Source of the DNA: Portulaca oleracea
Taxonomy: Eukaryota; Streptophyta; Magnoliopsida; Caryophyllales; Portulacaceae
NCBI GenBank assembly: GCA_029582165.1
Contig: CM055872.1
Location: 48,124,195-48,188,194, forward strand
Direction: 5' to 3'
DNA: 64,000 bases
A program made the position numbers and the translations under genes. The number at the start of each line of letters is the position of its first letter. Position 1 is the first letter of the stretch. Positions 11,942 to 23,753 of this stretch are shown piece by piece. A model generated the notes under the pieces. That model was not told the origin of the DNA, made no database searches, and saw only the letters and a list, made by a program, of their open reading frames with translations.

Positions 11942-13070
11942 TTATCCCCCATCACATATTGGGTAAAGAGGATTTTACCCCCAAGTATGAGAAATTGTTT
12001 TTATCCTACCTGAACTACAATATTTATATTTATTATCCTACCTAACCATTGCATTAAAAATTTAATTATACATTTTCAGATTAAATTAGTAAATTTTTTG
12101 TATGAATTTCCCAATGAGCCCTAATTTAAATAAATCCCCCTTAACATTTAAAAATTTGTAATACAGCCCCTCGCCCTTCTTCTTTCATCTTCTTCCTCCT
12201 TTTTTTTCTCCTTTGCTGGTGTTGTTTCCTTCCATTGTTGCAGAAGCTTTGAAAATGAGTCACCTCAGTGAGCAACCTTATTTTAATTATGGATGCTGAT
12301 TTGATTGTTTAATTTATGGAATTTAATTCTAAAAATTGTTGTTCTAAAATTTCTTCCCTCTAAAGAAACTCAAATAGATGGACATAAACTAGTCTTTGAA
12401 GAATGTGACCACTTAAGATTTGGTTATGCAAGTGTTGCATGTGGTGGTTTTGGCAGCCACTCAAACAAAAAATTTAGAAGGAAGCCATTGATCTCATAGC
12501 ATCCCAGATTCCCAGATTGAACTAATTGAAATCAAATATAGACCCAGATGAATAATTGATGAGATCTAAAATAAAAATGAGGGAACCCAAAAAGCTCAGC
12601 CAACCATAAGACCAAATGACCAATCAAGCATCTTTGAGCTTATCAATTGGGAGAAATCCGACAGAGATGGCCGGGTCCCACGACAGATGGAAGACGTCGG
12701 ACAACGGAGGCTCCGGCCGTGCTTCCGGCGACTTCCCTGTGCCACTGTATATATTCATTTATGTTGGTCGTGCAACTTATCAATTGTGGTTTATTGTGGT
12801 ACTGGCATTGAAATAACCTGGGTTTGGGGTTTCTCAACTTCTCAAAGAAGAGAGAGAAATCCAAGGGAGCGCATTTTAGTCCTTTCGCTCTTTAAAATAG
12901 GGTCATTTTTGCCAAACCACAATAAATTGCAGGGGCAATTTTGTCTCAAAATACTTGCTTGCCGGAAATGGTTCATATTTATTAGGGCATTAAAGTTCAG
13001 GTAGGATAAAAGTAATTTTTCATATTTGGAGGGTAAAATCCTCTTTTTCCCATATTTGATAGGGGATAAA
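11941..13070. mobile_element. TIR element 2, about 1.13 kb, with non-repeat interior
   Basis: The left end TTTATCCCCCATCACATATT and the reverse complement of the right end (TTTATCCCCTATCAAATATG) pair for roughly 90 bp, through AAGAGGATTTTACCC and TTTTATCCTACCTGAACT. Unlike its neighbours this element carries about 950 bp of non-palindromic interior. That includes a GC-richer block (12655-12740) and a small open frame at 12305-12499, neither resembling a transposase. It could be a Mutator-like element carrying captured host sequence, but the captured part is not identified. Confidence 0.7.
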
Positions 13071-13091
13071 TGTAATTTGTTCTATATATAT

Positions 13092-13615
13092 AGGATAATT
13101 AGATTCTAATAATCCCTACTTTCATCAATTGTACAATGGTGGACCGTACTTTCACTTTGTATTCTGGTGGTAAAAAAAAAAATTAGATTGTAGTGGGATA
13201 TTTTCAAGGGAATCATAGATTTTGTGTTGCATTTGATTCAAAACTTAGTAAAACACTTTACAATGATTTTTAATGAATTTACAGCGTTTCTCTCAAATTT
13301 TTTTCATATTTTTACTATTTTTTACAATCTTTTCACTTTTATTATTTTTAAAAAATCATAATAATTATTCGGAGTCTCAAAAAAATAATTTAAAAAATGT
13401 TTTAGAAACTACAATTCATTAACTTTCTAGGGGTATGAACGAAAAAAACAAAAACAATACAGTGTGAGAATGAAAAAAATAAGAAGAATGTGGTGGTGGA
13501 TTTGATACAACTACAATCCAATTTTTTTTTTTTGGACCATCAGAATACAAAGTGAAAATACGGTCCACCATTGTCCAATTGGTGAAAGTAGGGATTATTA
13601 GAATCCAATTATCCT
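13092..13615. mobile_element. Foldback MITE 3, about 525 bp
   Basis: The ends match for about 85 bp: left AGGATAATTAGATTCTAATA, right (reverse complement) AGGATAATTGGATTCTAATA, continuing through CAATGGTGGACCGTA and CACTTTGTATTCTG. The flanks are TATATATA on both sides. MITEs 1 and 3 share the outermost AGGA..TCCT plus TA tracts, which may mean a common integration preference. No coding sequence is visible. Confidence 0.8.
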
Positions 13616-13796
13616 ATATATATATATACACGCGTGCTCACAACATTACGAATGACCAGGAAATATGACATTCAAAATCACGATCCTGAAATCACACCGA
13701 TGACCACAAGCAAATAGTCTGTTGTGTAGTAAGACTGGTAATATGATAGAAGTATAACAAATGATATGTTACAACTTACAATGTTAATACTTAATA

Positions 13797-16700
13797 TTAT
13801 TTACACATGAACAAATAGAGGAGGAAAACAAAAACAACAATAAAAGAACACAATAATGCAACTGAAGCACTCCTTTGCTTCCTGCTTGTAATTTGTCAGG
13901 ATGCATCGCTATTCAAAATTATCTATGCAAAGTGTCAATGAGTCTCACTCCAAAAGGTCACTTACAGCAAAATGTAGAAGCTTAGGTACATAGTATTATC
14001 CACCAGCCTCAGTCATATGTGCATTAGGCAAAAGTTTGAATCAACTCACAATATGATTTCTTCCACACATGGCATGTGACTTTTTTTTTAGGGCAGAAAA
14101 GTTCACCTCTTTTTACTGGCTAGTGAAAGACTGTTACCGGGAGTAAACCTAAAAAGCAAAACAAATACTTTAGTTCAACAAGCAAAGCAATGCATACCAA
14201 ATAACAAGGAGAAAAATTTTGAGACTTACGTAAAGTTCAATCCAGGTTTCTGAAGAAGACTTCGAGGGATATTTCCTACCAAATTATTGTTCTCTAAATG
14301 CCTGCAAAATTGAGCAATTATGTTGTCATTACATTTTTGTCAATAAATACTTCTTTTTTCTAACTTGTGGACAATAAAACCATTAGATGCAAGTAAATTA
14401 CTGAGTCAAAAGGCAAGCAATTGCTCTCCAATGTGGACAATAACAGTTTGACTTCTTTTTTCTAACTTGTGGGTGTTGAGATTTTGCATTCAGTGCACAG
14501 TCTAATCAGCCTAAACTTTTTCAAACCCTGTTCATCAGTATCGTTCAAAGCTACAGGGCTTGAACGAATTAGACGGGAATCCTAAGCTATCAAAGACCAG
14601 CTAAAGCCACACAATCCTGAATCACTTCCTGCACACGACCACTGCAAGTTACGACCTACTACGTCCATCCTAGTAAGTAGCTTTTAAGAATGGTGAAGTC
14701 ATAGTTTAGCCCTGCATTTGCGCTAATGACAACTTTCTTTGCCTGCCTCCAACTCACCCCCAACCCCCAAAAAAATGGGTGAAAAGAAAAAAGGGACAAA
14801 AAAGGAAGGGGTAGCTTGCCAAGAAAACAAAGACAAAGTAAATTCTCATCAGGATTGAACATAACAGTTCTGCATTTATCATATACAAATGAATATAATG
14901 AATACCACACTCCTGAAATATAATAAAGCTTGACATGAGAAGCGACTTACAGTTCACGCAAGTCCTCGACCTCTCCTAGAGATGAAGGAATTGTTCCATC
15001 AAGTTGATTGTTCTCCAAACCCCTGAAAATGAAACAACTCCATAAGACATGAAAACATTTATGTTTCAGAAAGCATCAAATAGTAAGAGCTCTCATCGTG
15101 ACATTGAGAACATCAAAATTCATGAAAGCATTTGTCAACGATGAACCATCAAAAGCAGAGTACTTTGACCAGTAACATTCCAATTAAGGAATGCCACATA
15201 GCTACACTACCAAAGCACAAACTTGTTACAACATATCCACAATAGCTACAAAACCATTCTCATTAACAATGTAACGCATAAAACAAGTGCTCATTGGTCA
15301 AATACATACAAACAAGCACATAGATACGAGAATGCAAAGTTGCATACATGCCTGCCCAACCACCAAACAAATACAAAAGAAGGAGCCCTTACAGTATTTG
15401 CAAATGCCTCAAAGCACCTAGACTGGAAGGTATTGGTCCAGATAAATTGTTATTTCCAAGCAATCTGTCAAAAGCAAATCACAGTCAACATATAGCAAAT
15501 AGTACAGGACACATATTCATTGCTCAAACTAGCGGATGCTTACAATGTATTTAATGCTGTCAAATTGGCAACGGCTGGAGATAGAGATCCTGAAAGTGCC
15601 ATATTCATCAAGTTTCTGGATACAAGACGAAAAAGTCAGTGTTTATTGGGTAAATCGTCAGCTATAAAGGATAGGCAATAATTTGCTCAAGAATCACAAC
15701 TCACATTGCGATAACACGAATCCGAGTACCATTAGAACATGTGATCCCAGTCCAGGAGTAGCCAGTAGGAAAACAAGGCTCACCACTCCAATCATCTGGA
15801 GGGTTCTTGAGGCTGCGTTTGATGTTTTGCAATGCAACAACTGTTGGCAAGAAGTGAAAGAATGAATCAGAATCAGCAGAGAAAGGAGATTCTTACTGTT
15901 TAAGCCATCCCAGATATGTAAATCAACAATTATGTCTTCACTACACAAGCATGGACACAAGAAAAATAATAAATCCAGGAATGTACCATCACGCATGAGG
16001 GTCCTTCTTCCAAGCATGAGAACGCTAAAAACTTCTCCACCATTGATGAGAGGACCACCATCTGACCCAGCAGCTGGAGTGAACTTAATATTTGTTAGAC
16101 CAGCAAGTGGCCACTGGGTTGCAAATACGGCGACACCTGATGAAGACACACTGAGATTACTGATGTATGGTACATCATTTATGCTTATGCTGAACACCCT
16201 CCCGGATGCTGATACATTGTCATTTGCAAAATACATAGCAATGTAGTACATTGAACTCTGAACTGGTCCTTGTGGCCATTGAAGCTCCAAGGGTCCCGTA
16301 TCAGCTGCTAAGTGAGTCTCAAATATCTTAGCTGGTGGAAGATTCCAGAAACCGGATACCGACACATTCTCGACTCCTGCAACAGGATTGTTCCGTCCAA
16401 AAGGTTGCCAAAAGCGATCAAACGGATCATCTGGCAATCTGGCATTCGAAAATAATAAATGATTAATAATCTAAACACACCTTCCAATCAATAAGCCAAT
16501 TATTAGTTTGAAGTGAGATGACTTTGATAATTATAGCATACACTAACGACCTGCACCTACATAGCTTTCATGTGCAATGGAGTGCAGTTGTCATCACCAC
16601 CATTACAGAATTTACAGTTGAGAAAGTTTCACAAAAGCGCATATATGTAGCTACATAACAATTATACCATACAATCGTCCGACCTTAAACAGTCAGTCAA

Positions 16701-17659
16701 AAATCCAACCAACTAACATACTCCTAAATAAAACATGAATAGTATCCGTTGTGGCAGTATTTTGATTTTTACTAACTAGACCCACCAAACCCTTAGTTAT
16801 TGCCAAAACAAGGGCAGATAAATTAGTCAAACACCAAGCACAAAATCAAACCCTACATTAGTAAAATTTGTCAATGAAATCAGAAGGTTCAATTCAAGGG
16901 AATTGCGAAATTAGAATCAGATGAACACATCAAAACTCACCTGATGATTGGTCCTTGATATCCAAAATTGCTCCTAGCAACCAAGCTCAGCCCAAACTTG
17001 CCAAAATCAGTGGAGTTATAAACGGAATTGGGAAGCGCGAATAACTCAACTGTCGATATAAAAGGGTCGGAATCGGTATGCTCGTTCACCCCAAGACAAA
17101 CACTGATAGTCTTCTTAACGGCTTGAAAAACCCCCTCGTAGTAAGTCACCCTCTTACTGGAATAATCTTCGGTGGTATTCACCAAACCCCACAAAGTCCC
17201 ATCAACAATTTGGTCAAAAATCGGTGGAATTTTATGGGTCTCCCCATTAACATCGCCATAGAAATAAGTTGTCCGAATCACATAATTAGACGACCTTAAG
17301 ACAGGCCCAATCTCGTAGCAGAATTTCTTGTTGATATTGCCCTTGTAGGGAAATGACCGAATAGTCGATAGAATTGGTGAGACAGATCGGTTAGAAACTT
17401 TTCTGGAGGTTCCAACCGCGATGAAGTCGGAATCCGGCAGCCATTGCTGATTGTCGAAGTCAAGCGGAACTGAGGAGCCAGAGTTGATCCGAAAACCTGA
17501 TCAGAAGGAAAGAAAAGAAGAGTTAGAGAGTGCATAGAATGAAGAAAGACAAGAAGAATGGAGGAAAGCATGAAGTTTTGAAAGATTACTTAGAGGGGGT
17601 TGAGAAAGTGAGGCGGGGAGGAGAGAGAAGAGAAGAAGAGAGACGAGAAGAGGGAACAT
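13797..17659 (-). CDS. Receptor-like protein: malectin-like region plus LRRs, kinase-less, membrane anchored
   Basis: Ten exons can be joined with AG/GT borders and matching phases: 17659-17590, 17496-16941, 16438-15987, 15840-15705, 15615-15544, 15464-15393, 15022-14951, 14301-14230, 14148-14107, 13881-13797. They total 1629 nt, 542 codons plus TAA. The start gives a signal peptide (MFPLLVSLLLFSLLPASLS). Residues about 24-355 are a malectin-like di-glucose-binding region (FRINSGSS, QIVDGTLW, VSGFWNLPP, MYYIAMYFAND). The linker RSLKNPPDDW..YSWTGITC leads to four 72-nt exons, each one leucine-rich repeat (for example NNNLSGPIPSSLG). The last exon supplies a basic stop (RKQR) and a hydrophobic segment (about 521-540), then ends. 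No kinase follows. This is the layout of plant malectin-LRR receptor-like proteins such as the Arabidopsis RLP4/At1g25570 group, predicted at the plasma membrane with the domains outside. A ligand is not known from sequence. Exons 9 and 10 are less certain than 1-8. Confidence 0.9.
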
Positions 17660-18371
17660 GGTTGTGGAAAGAAGAAGAGAAGGATCAACAGAAAGACATG
17701 GGAGAGAAGAAGAAGAAAAGAGGGGATGTAGTAGAAGTAGAATGGGTCTTCCTGATTGAATTGGTGGGGGTCGGCAATCAAGCAAGAAAGGAATCGAGGG
17801 AGTGAGGAACAAAGTAAAGTTGGTGAACAGAGGTGGATTGGAGCTTTCGTGGGACCAGGCAGAGTAAGTAATAAACAACGCGGGAAAAATAAATAAATAA
17901 ATAAAGGAGAGGTAATAAAGTAGAAGCTGGCAGTTGAATTGAAGACCAGAACCGGTCAAATGCTGAATTGGTATAATGGGAGGGACTGTGATTGGGTGTC
18001 GTACCCTCCTGCCTAATGAAACAGTCCACGGGTATACGTGAAACTTTTACCTATAGCGGGCAACCACCCCTATAATAAACGAAAATGAAATTGGGTAAGA
18101 GAAGGGCCTTGCTTATGTATAAAATTTATATATATTAAATTATAAATATTTTATATATTTTATACTTTTAATTGTAATATCATATCTAAATGTTATAAAA
18201 TTACAATTTTATACATGGATTTTAAAATTTACAAGAAAGCGTCTATAATATGTTTAACGGATATGATATGATGGTTCATTCATTTAAGGTGTCACCGTGT
18301 CAATTATTATTGTTGGCATAGCCAACACATTACAAGCTTACAATAATTGAAAGTTAATACTGCCTCCGCAT
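17660..18371 (-). promoter_or_regulatory. Upstream region of the receptor-like protein gene, with pyrimidine-rich leader
   Basis: On the gene's strand 17660-17800 is strongly CT-rich, as in many plant 5' leaders. An in-frame open stretch runs upstream to 17959, but the signal peptide supports the ATG at 17659. I see no convincing TATA box. Sequence beyond about 18100 is AT-rich and featureless. Confidence 0.4.
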
Positions 18372-18788
18372 GGGCGGATCTGTAGGTGCACTAGAGGTGT
18401 CCACAGACACTCTTAACAAAAAAAAAATTATATTTCTATGATATTATTCGGAAGAAATTTTTTAATTGGAGCAATTAAATGAACACCGGAAAAAAAAAGT
18501 CAGAAAAAATATAATAGGGGTGTCTAATTTAGTAGCAATCCAAACCCCCTCCCCTCCCAAAATATTACTCCATTTGTCCTATAAATAAATTGTCTAAGTT
18601 TGACATATTTATTTGGTGGACATATTTATATGATGATGTGAAATTTTATTAAGCTTGTGAATATGTCATTTAATATTTATATTTATTTTTATTGTTATTT
18701 ATTTAAATTTTATTATTTTATTTTTCAAAAGTGCTTATATAATAACAAGGATATTAGACACCCCTAAATTGAATTCCTAGATCCGCCA
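18372..18788. mobile_element. Short element bounded by GGCGGATCT inverted ends
   Basis: The left end GGGCGGATCTGTAGGTGCAC..GAGGTGTC and the reverse complement of the right end (GGCGGATCTAGGAATTCAAT..GGGGTGTC) share their outer words. The interior is AT-rich and non-coding. An internal ACTCCATTTGTCCTATAAAT (about 18567) resembles a Stowaway end and may be a fragment inserted there. The class is uncertain. Confidence 0.4.
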
Positions 18789-19075
18789 CTGTCCCTTCGT
18801 CCCAAATTATTTGTCCACTATTCCATTCCGGATGTCTCAAAATTATGTCCACTTTTCTAAAATGAAAACTTTTATTTATTTAAAATTACAAAAATACCAT
18901 TAGTTTGAATTTAAAAGTTTTTAAATATGAGAGAGAAAAATATTAATAATAGTTTTGAATTCAAAACTAAGGGTATTATTAGTATTTTATTGCTAATTGA
19001 GATTAATTAATTGTTGACTTTCATTAAAATACGTGCTAAATCAAAGGGAACAAATATTTTGGGACGGAGGGAATA
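18789..19075. mobile_element. Stowaway-like MITE, about 285 bp
   Basis: The right end read on the minus strand is TATTCCCTCCGTCCCAAAAT and the left end is GTCCCTTCGTCCCAAATTAT. Both match the CTCCCTCCGTCCC terminal inverted repeat of plant Stowaway elements, followed by ATTTGT. The interior is AT-rich and non-coding. Confidence 0.8.
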
Positions 19076-19793
19076 ATATTTATCAAAAAGTTGGTGTTCA
19101 AAATTATAATAAATATTATTATTTTCATGAAAAGCAGGACACTTAAGCAATATCTTGTCCCATGACTCATATCATGACCCTATAATATATTTGACCCCAA
19201 TAGATATCCAATTTCATCTTTACCATTTATCTTTTTAATTAGTATAAAATTAAAAAAAATATTGATGTGGAAAAAAACTCTACTTACACTTCACATGAGT
19301 CATGTCAGATTTAACCTACTAAATAGATATCCAGTTACTTTATTCAATTTAAATAAATTAAGACTAAGATAGAGATTTGCATCCCTTCAGTTAGGTCCAC
19401 CAGATTACTCTAGGCAACCTTAGAATCCTTGAAAAAGCCCATGAAATAGGCAATATTATGATCATATTCCTAAAAGGAAGAAAGGATAAATACCCCCTTG
19501 CAACACACATTTCAAGGCATGTTCATTCCCTTAGATAGTTCAAATAAAAGCCCTAGTTGTCAGAGACTTGGTGAAAAGAATAATATAGCGTAGAGAGACA
19601 CAAACTAACACAAGAAGGGGGCTTTGAATTGTGGCTTAACTACTTTTTTGTTTTTTCTGACATTGTTAGGAATAAATGTACGGATTTGTTCCTCCCTACT
19701 AAACTATGAATAGAAATAATAGTGTAGAAAATAAGGACACACAAATTTTACGTGGAAAAGTACATTAGGTCCATATAAATGTAAAAACCACAG
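19076..19793. other. AT-rich spacer, no gene
   Basis: No domain was seen. The phrase ACACAAATTTTACGTGGAAA near 19739 resembles sequence common in plant Copia elements and could be a small LTR fragment. Confidence 0.35.
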
Positions 19794-21838
19794 TTGAAGG
19801 ATTTGAACAATTCTTCCACTGTAACTCAAGTTGATTACAAAGATTTGTTTAACATCCCTATCAGACAATCGTTGGGTAAGTATCTAGGATGTCCTTCAGT
19901 TAGCGGGCAAAAGAAAGTGGAATTGTTCTCGCCAATTATAGAAAATGCAAACAGAAAACTTTCTAATTGGAAAGCAAATACTTTATCGAAAGTTGGAAGA
20001 ACAGTTCTCATTCAGACTAATTTGGAATATTTACCTGCACATACTATGCAATGTTTCTTAATGCCAAAACAAACGGTAGAACAGTTAGATGGCATAAACA
20101 GAAACTTCTTCTGGAAAATCTCAGGTAAAGGGATGCCAATGATAGCTTGGGATATAGTCTGTAAACCAAAAGATCAAGGGGGTCTTGGCCTTAGGAAAAC
20201 TCATGCTATTAACCTAGCATTTCAGTGTAAATTGATTTGGAAACTTTTTCATGATGATGGTAGCTTATGGGCAGAACAAATGAGACTTAAATATGCAAAG
20301 GACAGAAACCCTTTCAGTAACCAACCTAAGCCATCAGACTCTTGGGTTTGGAAGAACTCACATAAAGCTTTTAAATTTTATAAGTTAGGTATTCGATGGA
20401 AAGTTGGGGATGGTACCAGGATCAAATTTTGGACTGATAATTGGTGTCATCAAGAACCCTTAATTGACATCTGTAAGTTGAGTAGTGCAAATATTGATGA
20501 GACTCTTCTTGTTAGTGAGTTCATTTTGGATAAAAAGTGGGACATCCCTAAAGTCAGGGATGTCCTGAGTCCTGAAATAGCTAAACTTGTTTTTTCAACC
20601 CCTATCCCCTCTTCTGATCAAAAGGATGAGATGTGTTGGGGTCTTACAAGTGATGGTCTTTTTTCCGTTAAGACAGCCACTTGGTTGTGCCATGGTATTA
20701 ATAAGAAGGACAAATGGGAGGGCAAGTGGATTTGGAAGCTGGATGTCCAACCTAAACTAAAAGCCTTTCTATGGCAAACCTTTCATGATGGACTTCCTTT
20801 AGGGGTAACTTAGCTCGACGAGGTGTCAACATAGATCCTACTTGTGCCATGTGTTTGGAACACATTGAAACTTATCAACATTTGATCCAGCAATACCACT
20901 TTAATGGAAAAGTGTGGAAAATAGTAAAGGAGCACAATTAGTTAAACTCCACAATCGATCGGCCATTTGATTCTAGTGGCAAGGATATTCTTTTAAATCT
21001 TCACTCTACACTTTCCCTCAGTGAGCTCAAAAGAGCCACTTACCTCCTATGGAGCATTTGGAAGGAGAGGAATGACTGCACCAACAACAATTCCATCTTC
21101 AACAGTATTAGAGTTATTATCCGAGCAAAGAAGAACTACGCGGAGTGGCAAGCTAGAAGATCCTTCAACATTTCTCCCTGTTCTCTTCAAAGCCGGTGGG
21201 CCACTTCTTCTCGTACCCATAACACGATGCATATTGCTTGGGATCGTCCTAATCCCGGGTGGGTTAAAATCAACTGTGATGGCTCAGTTAATCAACATGG
21301 AGCAACGGCTGGGTTCATCATACGTGACTATCTGGGTAGACTCCTCCGTGCTGGGTCCTTCAAACTCCACTCGGAACCTATTTTACTTGCAGAAGCCCTG
21401 GCTCTCAAAGTAAGGGTTGAGCAGGCCCTTCAAGCAGGTTGCAAGAAGGTTCAGATTGAGAGTGATAACCTGGTTCTTGTTCAGGCAATTATTGGCGTGT
21501 TCAAAGTGCCGTGGCAGATTGATATGACTATTAGAGATATTAAGATGTATTTACAAATGTTCGAGGATGTTTCGGTTAAACATATTTTTAGGGAAGCCAA
21601 TATGGCGACAGACTGGTTAGCAAACAAGGGGCACTCCACTCAAAACCTAGATGTTTGGAGTCTTAGCCCGTCTTCTGAGTTTCCTTTTGTTTTGTTTCAT
21701 GATAATTTAGGAAGGCGCCTTGAGAGAAGGGTCTCCTAAGTTCCTCTGTAATCTTCTTTTACCTGAGTTCAAAAAAAAAAAGAAAGTATTATGATTCTCT
21801 TGTAATCCCCTCAAAAAAAAAAAAAAAAGATTCTCTTG
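19794..21838 (+). mobile_element. 5'-truncated LINE retrotransposon with A-rich 3' tail
   Basis: Two frames give the C-terminal part of a plant LINE pol protein. The first (19794-20813) covers the region after the reverse transcriptase: KLSNWKANTLSKVGR, QGGLGLRKTHAINLAFQCKL and VGDGTRIKFWTDNWC. A frameshift near 20806 then breaks the zf-RVT domain (NIDPTCAMCLEHIETYQHL). The frame 21227-21739 carries an RNase H domain with KINCDGSVNQHGATAGFIIRD and IESDNLVLVQAI. After the stop there is a short 3' UTR with two A-rich runs (about 21770-21781 and 21813-21829). The catalytic reverse transcriptase core is missing, so this is a typical dead-on-arrival LINE copy. The RNase H domain is uninterrupted, suggesting a younger insertion than the LINE at 2.7-4.1 kb. 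Confidence 0.9.
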
Positions 21839-22096
21839 TAACCTTAGTTCTTAAACAAATAGAAGCCTTGTTTCCAAGCTTCACTTAAAGTTGCAGCCTA
21901 GTCTTAATAGAGTTTTTCTCTCTTTGCAGTATCTATTAAGATTATGATTGATTCTCAACAAAAGCTACAAATATCTCTTAATTTCAATTTCCCTCAACAA
22001 CACAACTCTAACTTAGCATAATAGAGGTGCAAGTTTAATCATATAACACACAAACTTTTGGCAGACTCTCACAAAATATTTCTCAAATGTTTAACA
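21839..22096. other. Spacer left of the hAT-like element
   Basis: No domain was seen. With 23120-23753 it forms one stretch that the hAT-like element interrupted. Confidence 0.35.
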
Positions 22097-22104
22097 GTTA
22101 GGAG

Positions 22105-23111
22105 TAGCCTGGCAATTTCTGACCCGAACTGATAACCCGACTCGAATCCGCCCGAATATTTGGGTTTTGGACACGATTTTTTCAACTAAACCCGAAATAC
22201 ACCGAACCCGAAAATTAGCTAGTCAAACCCGACTAGCCCGTTTGACTTGAAAAATTAACTTTTTAAGTTCAACTTTATTTAAATTTGTGACTTTTGATTG
22301 AAACGTTTAATTATTGAATTGTAAACGCGACTCATTTATTTGTTAGTTCTCTAATTTAAGTTGAAATAGTTACAATAATCTATCGTTACTAGAAGATAAT
22401 CATATTTTATTATGTATATTGTACAAAAAGTAGTATTTAAAGCTTGAAAGTTCAGTTAGAGTTCTCCGTTAGGGTGACTCGATAGCTATAGGTAAATTCT
22501 TTTTTTCAGAGAGCCTCTAAGTCAGCTTGCCTTTTTATGGCTGCTTGGATCGAAGGAGAAGGGGGCGAAGCGAAGGACCTGTAAAAGGATAGGGTACCTA
22601 AACTCTATAAGACTACAAGGCGTCATGATCTATAGGTTTTGACGCCCTTATCTTTACACCCGAATAAAGGCTCCGAAGGAGTGAGAGCGTCATAAAAGAC
22701 TGAACTGTAATGAAAGACCCCATCCCTTACTTATACTGCTTGCTTATCCCCTTAACTCTTAGTTACGAGTAAAGGAATTGAACTAACAAAATGCAAGCCA
22801 AGGCGATCGAACCCGCTGTCCAGCTCTTTTTCTTGCTTGTGCGCCCGGAGGGTTTACTCATTCTCATTAAGGTCTTTTTGGATAGTTAGTAAATGTTCCC
22901 CTTGCGGGGGTGACGCTTCTTGCCCTGATGACCATTTTTTTAAAAGAAAAAACGAAAAAAGGTCACAATCATAACCCGTCAGGTTGATCCCAAACCAAAA
23001 TACACCGTTCGTATTTACCCGAACCCGAAATACATCTGACCCGTATTTACCCGAACCTGATATATGACCGACCCGAAACTCGCCCGGCCGCCCGAATTGA
23101 TCACATGTCTA
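22105..23111. mobile_element. Non-autonomous hAT-like element with 8-bp TSD GTTAGGAG
   Basis: The left end TAGCCTGGCAATTTCTGACC and the reverse complement of the right end (TAGACATGTGATCAATTCGG) are imperfect hAT-type termini. They are flanked by identical GTTAGGAG copies at 22097-22104 and 23112-23119. Subterminal regions are full of degenerate CCCGAA/TTCGGG words (22125-22250, 22970-23100), as usual in plant hAT elements. No transposase is present. The middle holds unrelated sequence, described separately. Confidence 0.75.
22440..22935. other. Organelle-like (possibly mitochondrial) insertion inside the hAT-like element
   Basis: This block has clearly different base composition from its AT-rich host element. 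It carries phrases typical of plant mitochondrial spacer DNA, such as GGGGGCGAAGCGAAGGACC and CCCTTGCGGGGGTGACGC. It has no open frame or RNA gene that I recognise. The mitochondrial origin is an impression from style, not from an alignment, and the edges are approximate. Confidence 0.4.
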
Positions 23112-23119
23112 GTTAGGAG

Positions 23120-23753
23120 TCGTTAAGTCTCGGGTTGCAGTCCATAAGGATAAACCCTTTATATAGTAAGTTGAATAACCACCCTAACGATTAAAGTTTG
23201 GCATAACAGTTGATTTGGCTGAGGAGATGGAGACTGCGTCTCCTTCTCCTTATTAGCCACACCAACTATTTCCCTTGAATCTCCAAATATATTTTATTGT
23301 GAAAGTTGCCTTGTCCGAATATAAATCAGTTCATATTTTCCATCAAATTTGAAATTAGACGACCGTTAATCTTAGATGACATGTTTCTGAACTAGCACTC
23401 ATGACATAGTTCCTACTCAGTGTTCCTTGAGTTACACACTGTTTAGGATTTATCAATTAGAGTCATCTTAGAGTGAGTGTTGACTTTGAACCTAGTAAAG
23501 CAACAAATATTTATCAGATGAACAAGAATAGATTTTGAAGCTATTGCTCTTCTTCATATCAACAATAAAAACTCTTAAGATATTCATTTGCTTTCTTCCA
23601 TTAAGAATCAATTCCTCAAGTAGCTTTGCTTAGTATCACGAATCATAGTAATAAGGATCACTAACCTTGTTCCTTTCTTTCAATAGTAGCTATTAGATTA
23701 TGAATATTATATTTATTTTATTCATGCATCCCATTCCATTCACCATAGAAAAC
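23120..23753. other. Spacer left of element A, no gene
   Basis: No recognised domain. A near-palindrome GGAGATGGAGACTGCGTCTC lies near 23223. Confidence 0.35.

Noticed and set aside
17530..17805. Plus-strand Glu/Lys-rich open frame
   Set aside because: Antisense shadow of the CT-rich leader and first exon.
17501..17959. 152-codon open frame starting at 17959 as the N-terminus of the receptor-like protein
   Set aside because: It reads through the leader and intron 1; the signal peptide and splice phase support the ATG at 17659.
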